This document shows positions 1 through 12,082 of a DNA stretch of 64,000 nucleotides, one piece after another (the first letter of the stretch is position 1; each line of letters begins with the position of its first letter). Under the pieces are notes generated by a model. The model saw only the letters and a program-made list of their open reading frames with translations. It did not search any database and had not been told where the DNA came from. Source of the stretch: Phylloscopus collybita (Eukaryota > Chordata > Aves > Passeriformes > Phylloscopidae). The position numbers and the translations under genes were made by a program. The stretch spans positions 34,936,501 through 35,000,500 of the forward strand of contig JAJNNQ010000075.1 in the NCBI GenBank assembly GCA_027886175.1, given 5' to 3'.

Positions 1-2130
1 GTGTGTGTTCAAGAGAGAGAAACAGATAAACTCACCTACAGTCCCATACAGACCTCCTCAGAGTGTAGACATTGCTGGTTAGAGGAGGCAAAGTCAGAGA
101 GAAGACCCTTGCTCACTGAATGCAAAGATTTGTTTCTGAGGCTCGCTAGTCTCAGATCAGGTCCAGAGAAGGCACTTCCTTCTCAGCAAAGATGTTTTTT
201 ATCCTTTCAATAGAAATTGCTACTGTGCTAGAGAATTCTTGTGCCAGGCACTAACATTGAGTTCGCTTAATTTATGCAATTTGTGTGATATTGTTGGCTG
301 GGAGCTGAGGCAAGGTAAGCTGAACTGTTGTACCTTTTATGATTTGTAAAAAAACCCATGTTTGAACACAAATGTCAGCACCAGTGTGGCCGTGATCCTC
401 ACCTCTAACAGGGATTGCATCCCAACAGCGAGACACAGTTTATTTAATTAAAGAAATCCAAAAGGCGTGGACAAAGTGCTCATGCAGCTAAATCTTTTGG
501 AGTTAACTTTGGCATAATTTTTGCCTTCTGACACAAATTCAAACTGGAGTCTGGCTTTTGATTACATACCTCCTACCCCACGTATTTTAGATATCCAAGA
601 TGTAATTCTGAGCGACTCATATCCTAAATTCTTTATATAACCAACAGAAGAGCTACATTGCTGAAGAGAACAATCTAATGCTACAATTAGGACATATTTC
701 CATAGGTTTGAACCAGTGGAAAATAGATACACTGCAGAGAAATGTGAGGGATCCTAAAATGCTGACAAAATATCCTAGGGAGCTTGGCAGAGAGTCTTAA
801 AGAGTATAATCCTGGTAAAATTCTTTGTTTGCTATTTTCCAGTAAGTCTTTTTTATTTGTGTCTAGTATCTTAAACTGTCCTGTTAACCAGAGTAATAGA
901 AAAGATGATTTTTATCAGTGGAGACTCTGGAGCTAGATGATACTTTAAAGCTTTGCATTTCTTATAAGATAAAACACATGTTTAAAGGACAACAAATTAC
1001 ACACAATTATGTTTCAGTATGTTACAGTGGTTTATAATATCGCTTCAGATTATTAACTTTTTTTTAAATAATTAGGCATTTTGCTGTTATAGCACACATT
1101 TTCAGATTATAATAAAAGAAAAGCTATTTATTTTGGCTTTAACACAAAGTTGTTTGAAGCTCCTCTGAGAACACAACACTTCATTTTATTCTAGAGGAAT
1201 AATGGAATGATGTTACTGTTTTGGTGGTAAGAAGAAATCAGACTGGGTGGTTATATCTATTATATAATAAATCAAGATGCTACAGTAAACCTACAGTACA
1301 TCTAGAAATGTATGCCTGGAAGCAGATCTGGCAGTCAAAATCCAGGTCGCACAGCCCCTTTGTTTATGAAAATCACAGGTCATCAAAAACCCGCCTATTC
1401 TCAAAGCCATTTATCAGCTGATTATTTCCATACCATTATTTTCTTGCACCATTCTACCCACCAACAATTTGGAGATATTTACAAATATTTCTTAAAAATA
1501 AAAGCTCACGCTGTCTCTGCAGGTTGATCAGATGAGCTCCCTCTTGTACTTCGGGAAGCTGACTACTTTCCAACAACTTGATTTCACAAATGGAGAAACA
1601 GCATCTGTTTTCCTGCAGCTCCACATATGGCTCTCACTGTTGCTGCGCGGAGCTGAAGCAGGTAGTCCCCAGGAGCACAGCCCTCCAGAGCCCTGCAGCC
1701 CCCCGGGAGCTCGGCTGCCAGGGACACCACTTCCCCAGGCACCTGCAAGCCTGGACTTCATCAGCATATGCAAAACATCCCTCCCAACGTCAGCCCGCGG
1801 GGGGAAAATGCTCAAACGTGTATTTAGGACTCCTGTGCTTGTCTGTTTGGTGTGGTGATTTCAGTGTACCTACTCCAAGGCATGAGATTGCTCAAGGACT
1901 TTAGAAAATGTCTAGCTGTCATCAATGGAGCATGAGGGGACCTGAAATAATTTGCAGACAGAGGGGTGTGTGCATGTGGAGAAAGGAAACAGAGCAGATA
2001 TGCTAGAATGAAGATAAAATGCATGCACTTTTTCTCCATGGCACAGGAGTATTTTTGGCTCTGTAATATATCCAGCTGATCTTGATGGCCCATTCAGGAC
2101 TTTGAACCTGAAGTGAAATAAAAATATCAA
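1..2130. other. Non-coding, mostly unique AT-rich DNA
   Basis: No exon, promoter or RNA gene could be supported. Open frames are short and overlap on both strands without codon structure. A GC-richer pocket at about 1640-1800 holds a few CpGs and gives 95-108-codon frames on both strands, which is what composition alone would produce. I see no family resemblance in any of them. Confidence 0.6.
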
Positions 2131-2218
2131 AGTTTTTGTTTGTTTGTTTGTTTGTTTGGGGTTTTTTCATTTGTTTTGGGGTTTTTTGTTTGTTTGTTTG
2201 TCTTTTTTTTTTTTTTTT
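2131..2218 (+). repeat. (TTTG)n / T-rich low-complexity tract
   Basis: Several runs of TTTG units alternate with GGGGTTTTTT blocks and end in a pure T run of about 16. It reads as CAAA/A-rich on the other strand, like the tract at 25926-26032. The frames across it are low-complexity artefacts. Confidence 0.9.
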
Positions 2219-5200
2219 CCCATAGGCTTTTTGTGCTTGTGAAGGTCAAGGGACTGGCCACGTTAGAAATTGAATTTCTGAATACATCTGCAGTCCAGGT
2301 ATATTTCAGACAGATGCTCTCATTCTCAGACTGCCCTGCCAATGACCTTAACCCTGATTTGGAAGGACAACTCAATCTACTATAAAGAGGAGAGGTGATT
2401 TAGTCTCCAGCCATGCTGACAGAGTCTTGGACCTCTCTGAACACAGTTTGTCATTTGTGCTGAAACATCAAATCATTTGGTAATGTGAACTATCTCCCAC
2501 CAGCGATTAAACTGAGACTAATTACTACTCCTTCCCTCTAAAATCTGGCTCTGAATAATCCCAGTGATAAAATTTTTCTCTCTCTATTTTCCATCTCCAT
2601 AACAAAATGTAATGCATAACTATCTGTTTAACCATCTTTCTATACTATTGTTTCCAACTACTGAAGGCCAGACACAAGAAAAGACAAGACAATTTTCTGT
2701 GGCCCTTGCTGGAGACTGTATTACATCAGGTTAGAACTTGACAAAAATCTGATTTGTTTAAAACTGTCAAACTGTCATTCCTTTCTTCAAAGCATTTATC
2801 TGCATCTCCAAACCCACCAACTGATCCCCAAAGTCTGAAAAGCAATTTGAGTCAAATCAAACATTGTTAAATAACTGTAAACCCTCTGGTGAGGTGCCAT
2901 CTCAGCTCATGGCATAAGGAAATCATGCTCCAGGAGAAATGTTAACACATAGCAGAAGCAAGGCATCTTTGAATGAAAATAGCAAAAACTTGGAAGCCAG
3001 ATGCAGTCCACCTTTGGGGCAGGAGGAAGTAAATAAAGCCCATGGTTATAGTCCCCACAGGAAAAAGACTGCCAGGAGCACCTCAGGAATGTCCTTAGCC
3101 AGACAGGACCAGCAGGTGGGTCTGGAGAAGATGAAGGCAGTCAAGCAAGAGATCAAGAAAGAGTGAACATAAAGACAAAGTGGAAAGGAAAGGGAAAACA
3201 GAAGAAAAAAAAAAGGAAAACAAAGGAATTAAAGCCAGTGAGAGGAGGGATATGGGAGAAAGATAGTGTCAAATGTGCTATTTGGAAAATCAGACATCTC
3301 CTCTGATCTCTTACATCAGCTGAAGGAAAACAAAGCTCAATATGATTTTGTTTGATGCAGGGAAAAGAAACATCCCATTACTGAAATCTGTGACATTATT
3401 CCACTCTCTTGTGTCAGGAAAGAGCTGCTAGTGTTCAAGTTGTCAGGGTAGGCATCAGACTGTGAGGGACAGGGAGAAAGAGAAATGCCAGCTAGGCTGC
3501 TGTTTTGCAGGATGGTGAAACTCTTAATTTTCAGTAAGGTGGGGAGCTGAGGGAAAGTAGATCTTACCATGGTTCCATGGCAAAAAGACAGCTGTATTGC
3601 TTTGCTTGACTTCTTGTGGCTTTAATCTTTCCCTAACTAAGTTAAATGTGTGTTGTGAAGCAAATGCTCTCTGCATTCTCTGCAGAGCTGGGGCAGGTGA
3701 AGAGACCACTGTTCCCTGAACTCAGAGGGAAAGACAAGTTCAGATTTTAGGGAGTCACACTCTTTTGTATTTAGGAGGTGGCAGAGCTTTCCTATCAGTA
3801 TGTAGATATCTGGGTACCTGATTTGGAAAAATACCAGGACCTACACTGAAACTGGAAGGCAGGAGGGAAGCAGAGTCCTGGAGTGTTCTGTGCCTGCCAG
3901 AGACAGGCACTGTGGCTAGCAAGCCACGGGTGTCTGTTTCACATGGCTGCTGAATATCTTCTAATAAACTGAAATACTGACACATGGAAAATTGTTGGAG
4001 CCACTTAATAATTACCTTCAGCACTTGGAGAGTCAATGCACTGTACAGTAAGTACAGTGCCTTCCAGAAAATTTGCAGAATAGCAAAATACAATCATCAT
4101 TGTAGTGCTGCCTTCTAAGTGCCAAAGTTTCTGCTTATTTAAAAACCTCCATTGTGAACATATTATTAAAGATACGGTTTTATTTGCTTTGTGGTAGAGA
4201 TGGCAAAGGGAGACCATTATTTCTGCCAGGCTAGTTTATCCTCTTTGAAAAGAAAATATCCAGGTCCAGTCAAATGAAACAACAGTTTCTAGGAAACACA
4301 CTGACAAACAAACAGGCACTGCAACAATTTTAAAAATCTGATTTCTCTTTCAACACTGAGGTCTGTGTTTTTAGGTTGATTCAGGCTTAAATGTAGCACT
4401 CCATTTCAGTTAGTGAAATGCTGTGGATGTATTTGAAAAAAGCGAAATTTCTCCCTTAGAGAGCAGTAAATTTTCAAAGTGTTTGCAGTTTATTCTTTGC
4501 AGATGGATGAAAAAAGGATGGAATCCACCTCAGAAATTATTAGAATACTGTCATAGTATCATTCATCTTGGCAAAAGTTGACTGAGCAGATGATGAAGAT
4601 CCACTTAACTTGGACTCAATCAAAGGTTTTGCTATTTTCATTTCACAGGCCAGATGTAGCTCATCACCAGTTGGAGCTGATTTCAGAAGAGGTGTTAGAG
4701 TTTGCTGGTCCAAGAGACGATCTGATCCAGGCATCAAAGGGAGCCACGAGAGAAGTGTGTACTCTCCCCCCTGCTTGCAATTGTCTGCGGTGCTGCCTGC
4801 TCAGCCCCACGCCACCATCCCAGGGCAGGGCTCCTCCTCAGCCTTCCCTCCCCACCCCAACGTACCGTCCTGCTGGCAGGCAGCTAAAGAGCACAGACTT
4901 GGTGAGGCTGCACAGAAGTGAGAAGGGATTGCTGATAAACACAATCCTGCACTGAAAAAATCAGGAGCTGGCTTCTTGCTGTGTGTTTGCTCAGCTCACC
5001 CACACCCATACACTGAGCAAGGAGGGAACCATCTCCTCTCACTTCTCCTTTGTGGCTTTTGAACTTCTTCACTCTTTTGTGGGGAACACATTCCTTATTT
5101 GTGCAGCATCTGTTGCCTGGTCTTTATGACCCATGCCAGAAGCTTTGCTGGTCTAAAATGACTGAAATGCTTTACTGTGATGCCCACAGCACTCAAGATG

Positions 5201-6100
5201 CAAAAGGTTGATCAGTACCCCAGCAGGATGCCAAAAGCATGTGTCCTACCTTTTCTTATGTCCTAAATGAAAGAGTGTGCCTGAAACATTATTTATGTCT
5301 ATTCTCTCCTATTTCTATCACTGATTCTAGTCAGAGTTCAGTACATTTCTTGAAAACAAAAGCCCTTGCAAGCAGTAATAAATAGATAATGTTAATTACT
5401 GTGCTATTCATGCAGTAGAGTTGTGGGGTTTTTTTTGATTGTGATTCAGCATCATGCAGAGGGTCCACCTGAGATACTGTGAACTTCAGAATCTAACTAG
5501 AATTTCTCTGGGGTTTACATTTTTCCTGATGCTTCACACAGGGCGACTTTTATCTCTCTTGTAGATTTTCTGTGAGTGGATGATGGGAGTCTCAGACCTG
5601 TTTATAAGCATTTTTAAGATGTTTATAAAAAGCAACTTGAAGCTTTCTATCTGATAACTTTCTACTATTTTCAGTCTCTGACTGGATAATCTTAAAAAGG
5701 CTCTAGCCAGCAAAGCAGGAAAATTTCATTAGGATGTTGCAATCAAAACAATTGAAACAGTTGTTTGGTTTTTCCAGCATATTTCCAGCACAGATTTATG
5801 CTGGAGTCAGAAACTGTAGTCCAGCTGCAGACTTTACAAAGTCAAAGCTTTGTTTGGTTATGAAAACAGATTTTATAATACTTTTTTACAATGTTCTGTT
5901 CCAATAAACACTATTCAAATCCACCTACTCTACATGTGTGAATGGATGAACCAATTGAAATTCCCATTGTAACAATATATTATGGAATATTAGAATAGCA
6001 AGTATATGTATCAATGTTAGAAAAGATGGGCTGTCAGTTTTGTGCTTCTCCTTTCACATTTCTTCATTTTCTTCCTTATCATCATGCTAATGACAGCAAC
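2219..6100. other. Non-coding, mostly unique DNA
   Basis: No gene recognised. A purine-rich stretch lies at about 3180-3235 and a GC-richer patch at about 4740-4900. A short perfect inverted repeat occurs at 4038-4060: 9-bp arms around a 5-nt loop. The frames of 103-125 codons here overlap each other in different phases and show no domain. Confidence 0.55.
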
Positions 6101-6150
6101 CAAAAAAAAAAGAAAAAAAAATGAAAAAAAAAACCAAAACAAACAAACCC
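6101..6150 (+). repeat. A-rich low-complexity tract
   Basis: Runs of 8-10 A are separated by single G, T or CC and pass into AAAC units. It could be an A-rich tail of an unrecognised retroposon, but no element body is visible to its left. Confidence 0.85.
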
Positions 6151-9100
6151 AAGCCACCATTGCCCCAGCAATAACAATTTGGAACATTTTCATAAATGTT
6201 CTTTTCAAGACATGCCCTACTCAATGAAATAGATGCCTGAAATCATGCATACTTCAACGTATTTCCTTTTCTCATTCCTTCTGGACGTGTATTTATATGC
6301 CAACTCGTCTTCATAAATTTCAGACTGGCCTTATAATAGCACAAATTAATGATGCCACTAGAAAAGAACTCAGCTGCTTTCAAAGGAGCAATAATCATGT
6401 CAGAGGTGCAGTTGGCATGAAGATGATTGAGTTGCACCTCTTCTCTGAGATATTTTCAGGGATGAATCATCCCTTACATAATGCATAGCAATGGACAATT
6501 TTTCCATGTTACTCTGATACCTCATGCCATCACATTTAATTGTGTAACAGTCAGTCACTACTGCATAAATTTGCCTCCTCAATGATTTGTTGTAAGACCA
6601 TGGTAGATGTGTTTTCAGTAAGCCGATTTGAGATTTCAGAAGACACGTGTCTGACACTGCATTGGATTGCAAGAACTGCAGGACTGCGATACACCTTTCT
6701 GGAGACAAACTCTCCTTCTGACTTTTTGATGTGAGCTAATTGGAACTCTTCTCTTGAACATTAACTTCTCCATTGTGAACAATTAAATGGGAAAATTAAA
6801 GACAATAAAAAGTCACTTTACTCTAAATAAAAGGTCCTTATTACACACTTTGCCTAGCAGACTTCTTCATATCCTCATATATCAAAATTTTGCTTTGCTG
6901 TTGCTTGCGACATTTTCCAGGCTATGCCTTGCATCTCTCTTTAAGAGATTAATTATTCATCTAATATTACAAGCTAAATCCACTCACCAAAAGCCAAATG
7001 CTCTTTCTGTACCGCAGGGCAGCTACAGCATTGCTGATGTGACACAGACTATTATCAGACTTTCAAGTTGGTCTGCTAAAGCATTCTTTGGCTTACTGAA
7101 TATTTTAATAAACCAGAGTTCATTCTACACAATGAGTATTTTTACTGAACTTTTTCATTGTGGATTCTGATGAAGAATTAAAATACACAGAAGACGCTTA
7201 AATCAATAATTTTATACTAATTAGCCGTTATTCAGGTGGGTTCCATACCTGGAAAGGCAACAAATACTCTTCCTCAGAGAAATGTTTTTAATAGGAAATT
7301 GTAGATCTGGCATGGTGCATCAGGCTGCTGTTTCACACAGTGCTTCACAGAATATGGAATACTTATCAAACACCCTCTCTTTAGGGCTGACAACATCTCA
7401 CATCAGCTTAGCCTGTGACACCCCAGTATGCCAGGGAGTTACAAAGTGTATTTATATCTACGTTGACTCTTACCTTACTGAGGCCAATTCATTCTGTTTA
7501 AGTTTGGACGTGTAATTGAAGTGACTAAGTTAGCAACCAGGTGCCCTACAACTTAGGTTGATTGAGTTTTGTGCTGGTGCATTAAGATTCACACCCTTGT
7601 ACTATGTCTCTCTTCCCTTCTACTGAGCCTAGCTTACCTCAGTGAGGTGCCAAAAGCTACATGGGATAAATTAAATCAAAATTTGATGACATTCTGAAAA
7701 AAAAATCAAGACCCTGTAACTATTAAAGGAGAATGCCTGTTAACAATTGAAATACCAGATCAAATCTCCTCTGGTGAGGAGGAAAATTGATTGGACTTTT
7801 ACTAACATTGATTTTTCAAAATCTTCAACAGATACCAAGTTCTTTTTACCAGAGTTATGGGGATGCACAGACACATTATCTAACATATTCCACCCTGTGG
7901 ACACCTCTGTGAGAGATCACTGATACTCTGGGATAACGATTTTTACATAAGCCTTCACTGAATGAGTTCTGCACAGAGTTCAAGAGAGGGCTTATCTAAC
8001 CCACAGCAATTTTGAAGAAGGGAAAATCTACAAAACATTAACACAAGATCTTAGCAAACCTAAGTTGCTCAATGTACATGGGACCATATGTGAAATATTT
8101 TGTATATCTCTCTGGATAAGCAGAGAGTATCAAAGGTGAATGCTGGTTACAAAAGACATCTGACAGTAATTCATGTTTACATAAAAAAAAATGCAAGCAA
8201 GTAAACTGCTTCTTGACGTTTAAGTTGTTTCCAAAGTACTAGGCAATTGCCTCAGCTGGCCCTATTCCTTCAGTAGTTTGCCCACAAAAACAGTTTGAGA
8301 ACAATTACTGCAAATGGTTGGACAGTATTTTTCTAAAAACTATTACTTGAAGAAAAATATCACACTTCTACAAATGACTAGAATGACTTTACGTTCTCTG
8401 TTTAAATAACTTGGTGTTAATGTTCCTGCTTTTCTTTCTTTCTGAGTGTCCTTCTAGGGCAATCTGGTCCCAGCTGATGGAAAGATCATGTATTTCCACA
8501 CTTCTGTGAATAAAACTAAAGTTATTTTTAAGCAATAAATTAGAGCAGGGTTCTGTATATTCATTGTAATGCTTTTTCCTCTGTTGTGAAGTAGTGAAAA
8601 CTCTATTTTTATGGCTTAGTGGATGTTACTGCATGCAGAAAGATTTCTAACTTCTAAATATTATGGATTTGATGGCTTTTAGTACATTTCTTGACAGTGC
8701 AATCACTCTTTCAGCTGGTTTTCTTTTTAGAAAGAAATGACAAGTTTTGACGAAAAAGAAAAGACAACATGTCTTAAGGTTTGGATTCACACACAGTTTT
8801 CTTTGGGGTAAGGATGAGGAAAGACAAAACCTGAGTGGCAGCTATGTTATGAGATGTGTGAAATGGGCTCCTCTTGCTAGACTCTCTCAACCCAACTGTT
8901 AACCTCCCATTGCACAGAGATTTAAGCTGATATGTAAACAAAACATGGGCTATTTGTTTTGTGTATCCTCTCCTCTTGGACAATCTATGTCTTTGCTTTG
9001 GAATTTACTTTTGATCTTTATAGTCTGTCAGTTTAACCAATATATTGAAAGAAATTCGTAATAGCCTCTTCGCATAGATTTACCAAAATTTCAGGTGTTT

Positions 9101-9605
9101 TATTTCCTTTGTTAACAAATATTCTCATACTAAATCCAAATACACAGCACTGTGCCAGATGCAAAGAAAATGAACTTTGTCCTGGACAAAATCAGAACAT
9201 TCAATAAAAAGAACAAAACTTTATGCTTCTTGGAATCCAGCCTCTTCACATGGCTGCAAGACATTGAGTATTTCTATCCCCAGTTTGTGGAAGACTGCAC
9301 AAACTGTTATTCAGGATCTGATACAAAGGGCTCAGTGTTTATAATATTAATCAGGTTTTGAACACTCCAAGCTTATTTTAGGGCCTTAAACTAGAATGTA
9401 GTCCTTTGGCAACCTATCAGCTACACTTATTTAAGCAAAAGTGTATATATATTCAAGAATTGGAAAGAACTGCTTCTTTTTCTCTTTCCAAAGAAAATTT
9501 GCATTGAATCTATAATGTGAGCCTTACTCAAATGATCTGGTTTTATTTCCATGGAGAAATAAAAGTTTCTATGAATATTTGTCACATAGTAGGTATTTTC
9601 CACAC
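6151..9605. other. Non-coding, mostly unique AT-rich DNA
   Basis: No exon or RNA gene supported. The largest frame (6787-7170, 127 codons) is hydrophobic and AT-driven, with no recognised domain. No dispersed repeat was identified. Confidence 0.55.
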
Positions 9606-9746
9606 TGTGGTGGATTGACATTGGCTGGAGATCAGGTGCCCAGCAAGCTGCTATACATTCTGCTCCTTGGCTGGATGACAGTGGGGAGAAAATAATATGG
9701 AAGGCTCGTGGGTCAAGATAAGGACAGGAAGATTGCTCAGCAATTA

Positions 9747-9751
9747 CCATC
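9747..9751. repeat. Left target-site duplication of nested LTR
   Basis: CCATC directly precedes the TGTCATG terminus. The partner is CCATT at 11218-11222; the one difference fits a later C-to-T change. Confidence 0.7.
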
Positions 9752-9871
9752 TGTCATGTGTTAACATAGTTTGGATTTCATTGGAAAGGATAGACCTATC
9801 AGGAATCAGTTTTTTTATTGACATGTGGTTTAACCACTGAGAAAAGAGAATGCGACTTTTGGTAATACCCA

Positions 9872-9877
9872 TATAAA
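9872..9877 (+). promoter_or_regulatory. Putative LTR TATA box
   Basis: TATAAA sits 120 bp inside the nested LTR and just upstream of its CpG-rich block, so transcription would start near 9900. This is inferred from position and motif only. If right, the U3 part is only about 150 bp and R is very long. Confidence 0.4.
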
Positions 9878-10593
9878 GCTGAGAATGTGTGGGAGCCACC
9901 TCTTTTCTCTGGGTGAGCAGCCAGGTAACATCCTGTGGTGTCTGGGCCAGGCTGGGCCGGGCCCCGCTGCCCCTGGGTGGCCGGGCCGGGCCTCCGGGAG
10001 CCACTGCCCTGCGAGGGAGCAGCCCGGCCATGCTTGGCCCGAGAGCAGCAGCACGGGGGCAGGAGAGGAAAAGCCCCGGCACCTGCCCGTGTCGCTGGCC
10101 AGGGCCAGGGTGGATGTTCCCCCTCCTTCTCCTTCCTCAGGCCTCAGGGAGCAGCTCTGGGCAGCCCACACCACGAGATCAAGAGGTGGAAGAGAAGGCA
10201 TCCAGCAGCGTCTCCACTGGCATGGCCTTGAGATTTTTCCAGCTCCCGCCGGCAGGGACCACCTGGGCAAGCACCAAAGGCCTGGGCAAGCAGCGCAGAC
10301 CTGGGCAAGCTTTAACTCCTTCTGCCAGCAAATTAACTTTCCGAGAACCCCGACCTTCCCGGAGTGAGGACAGACAAAGTGATTGAACCATAAAGAGACA
10401 CAGCATGAAGCTGAAGTCAGTGAAGACAGAGAGTGAAAAGACTATTTGGGGCAAAGGAGGAGGAGGAGTGGCCTAATTTGGCTGGACGTTTCTGGTAAAC
10501 TATGGAGACTGAGCTGGTTTTTTTCCTGTAACGTATGAGTGCTGTTTGGGGGGGGATGCTGCTTCTGGTTGGAGGGAGTAGAGTAAGCCCCTC

Positions 10594-10741
10594 GCTCCTG
10601 GGGTAAAAGGAGGTCTCAGCCTTTGAGATGAAGATGATTTTAGAGAGAAAGTGATATGAGGCCCTGTGCTCCTAGGGTAAAAAGGAGGTCTCCATTTCTT
10701 TTGAGATAAAGACGATTTTGGAAATAGAAGCATGAAAGTCT
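10594..10741 (+). repeat. Imperfect 74-bp tandem duplication inside the nested LTR
   Basis: Both units share GCTCCT(G/A)GGGTAAAA, then GGAGGTCTC, then GAGAT(G/A)AAGA(T/C)GATTTT. The first starts at 10594 and the second at 10668. Internal duplications of this kind are common in LTR U3/R regions. Confidence 0.7.
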
Positions 10742-11125
10742 TTGTGTTATACTCGAGGAAGCATCCTTAAACAGAACCCCTAAATAAGCAGATATGGCCC
10801 ATGTGCAGTGTTGGGAAAGCTGCTAATGGGGAGGATCTCACAGTTTGCAGAGGTTCCTTTCAGGTCCTTGCAGATGTGTGGCATGGGAGCCACCAGAGGA
10901 TTTTTCCTCTTGTGACAATGTTTCTATGGAAGTAAGAGAGACTCCTTTCCTAAAGAACTAATGAAAGATTATTTTTATATGGTAAAACTGACTGAAATTA
11001 CAGGTTTTGTCTTTTTATGTTGGGTGTGGGAAAGTGAACACTTGTGGAGGGAGGGAATGATGTTTCGAAAGTTTCATTTGTCTTTTTTCTTTCCTTTTTT
11101 CCTATTTTCATTCCTTTAGTGTGTA

Positions 11126-11131
11126 AATAAA
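11126..11131 (+). terminator. LTR polyadenylation signal AATAAA
   Basis: AATAAA lies 86 bp before the 3' terminus of the nested LTR, followed by a TTTTGCTCTTTATGTT stretch typical of downstream GU/U-rich elements. It would end retroviral transcripts in the LTR. Confidence 0.55.
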
Positions 11132-11217
11132 CTATCCTTGTAATTTTAAGGTAAGCCTGTTTTGCTCTTTATGTTCTCCTAGTCACATAAAATATAGCAA
11201 GTGGTGAAATCATCACA

Positions 11218-11222
11218 CCATT
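11218..11222. repeat. Right target-site duplication of nested LTR
   Basis: CCATT directly follows the CACA terminus and pairs with CCATC at 9747-9751. Beyond it the interrupted outer LTR resumes with GTGGGCAAAAGAGACTTG. Confidence 0.7.
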
Positions 11223-11261
11223 GTGGGCAAAAGAGACTTGACTTGGGGAAAATTAATTTAA

Positions 11262-11267
11262 TTTATT
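11262..11267 (-). terminator. Polyadenylation signal of the outer LTR
   Basis: TTTATT on the plus strand is AATAAA for the reverse-strand LTR. It sits about 45 bp upstream of the nested insertion, so the insert cut the outer LTR between its poly(A) signal and its 3' end. Confidence 0.5.
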
Positions 11268-12082
11268 ACCATTCAAATCAGAGTTGGGTAATGAGAAGTA
11301 AAAACTAAATCTTCAAACACTTTCCTTCCACTCCTCCCTTCTTACCAGGCTTAACTTCACTCCTGATTTCTATACCTCCTCCCCCTCAGCAACTCAGGGG
11401 GATGGGGAATGGCAGATGCAGTTAGTTTATCACACTGTCTCTGCTCCTTCATCCTCACTCTCTGCTCCTGCTCCAGTGTGGCATCACTCCCGTGGGAGAC
11501 AGCCCTCTCTGAACTTCTTCAACATCAGTCCTTCCCACAGGTTCTTCACAAACTGCTCCGATGTGGGTCCTCATGGGGTCACAACTCCTCCAGCAAGTAC
11601 CCTGCTCCAGTGCAGGTTTCCCATGGGGTCACAGCCAACTCTGGGTACATCTTTGTGCTCTATTGTGGGGTCCCCTGTGAGCTGTAGGTGGATCTCTGCT
11701 CCCCCACGGACCTCCATGTCTTGTGTGGGCACACTCTGCCCCACGGGCTGCAGGGGAATCTCAGCTCCAGCACCTGGAACACCTCCTGCCTCTCCTTCTT
11801 CACTAACCTGGGGGTCTGCACAGATGTTACTCTCACATGATCTTACTCCTTACTCTCCAGCTGCTCCTACTCCATGGTTTTCTTTCTCCCTTGTTAAACA
11901 AGTTATCCCAGAGGTACTACCACCATCAGTGACTGGCCCAGCCTTGGCCAGCTGCAGGTCCATCTTGGAGCCATCTAGTATTGGCTCCACTGGACAGGAG
12001 GGAAGCTTCTAGCAGCTTCCCACAGAAGCCACCCCAGTAACCCCCCCCCGCTACCAAAACTTTGTCATGCAAACCAAATACA

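Larger units (their letters stand above)
9752..11217 (+). mobile_element. Nested solo LTR (1,466 bp), forward strand
   Basis: The element starts TGTCATG and ends ATCATCACA, the TG...CA termini expected of a retroviral LTR. It is flanked by CCATC (9747-9751) and CCATT (11218-11222), a 5-bp target duplication with one mismatch. Removing it rejoins the surrounding LTR without a gap. A TATAAA lies at 9872-9877 and AATAAA at 11126-11131, followed by a T/G-rich stretch before the end. The middle (about 9940-10340) is CpG- and GC-rich, unlike the surroundings, and gives overlapping 98-165-codon frames on both strands with no recognised protein. A 74-bp internal duplication lies near 10594-10741. No retroviral genes are present, so this is best read as a solo LTR left by recombination between two LTRs, or as a short non-autonomous element. 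Confidence 0.8.
9606..12082 (-). mobile_element. Endogenous retrovirus-type solo LTR, reverse strand, split by a nested LTR
   Basis: Read on the minus strand, the element starts with TGTATTTGG at 12082 and ends in CA at 9606. With the insert removed it is about 1,011 bp (9606-9751 plus 11218-12082). A polyadenylation signal (AATAAA on the minus strand) lies at 11262-11267, followed by the R/U5-like part that the insert interrupts. The block with the C-run at 12042-12050, the GTGGG/CTGCAG-rich repeated phrases at 11460-11790 and the CGTGGGTCAAGATAAGGACAG segment near 9706 match an LTR family I recall from songbird genomes; I cannot name the family. No gag, pol or env sequence adjoins it and no clear target duplication is visible (CACAC before 9606, TCCCC after 12082). 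The 198-codon plus-strand frame at 11416-12012 is antisense to this LTR and is not a gene. Confidence 0.7.

Noticed and set aside
700..720. Minus-strand tRNA B-box-like GGTTCAAACC
   Set aside because: The T-stem has mismatches and there is no cloverleaf context.
9830..10386. Overlapping 98-165-codon frames on both strands
   Set aside because: They come from the GC-rich core of the nested LTR, in several phases at once, with no protein family resemblance.
11416..12012. 198-codon plus-strand open frame
   Set aside because: It lies antisense within the outer LTR and is Ser/Pro-rich through LTR composition; not a gene.
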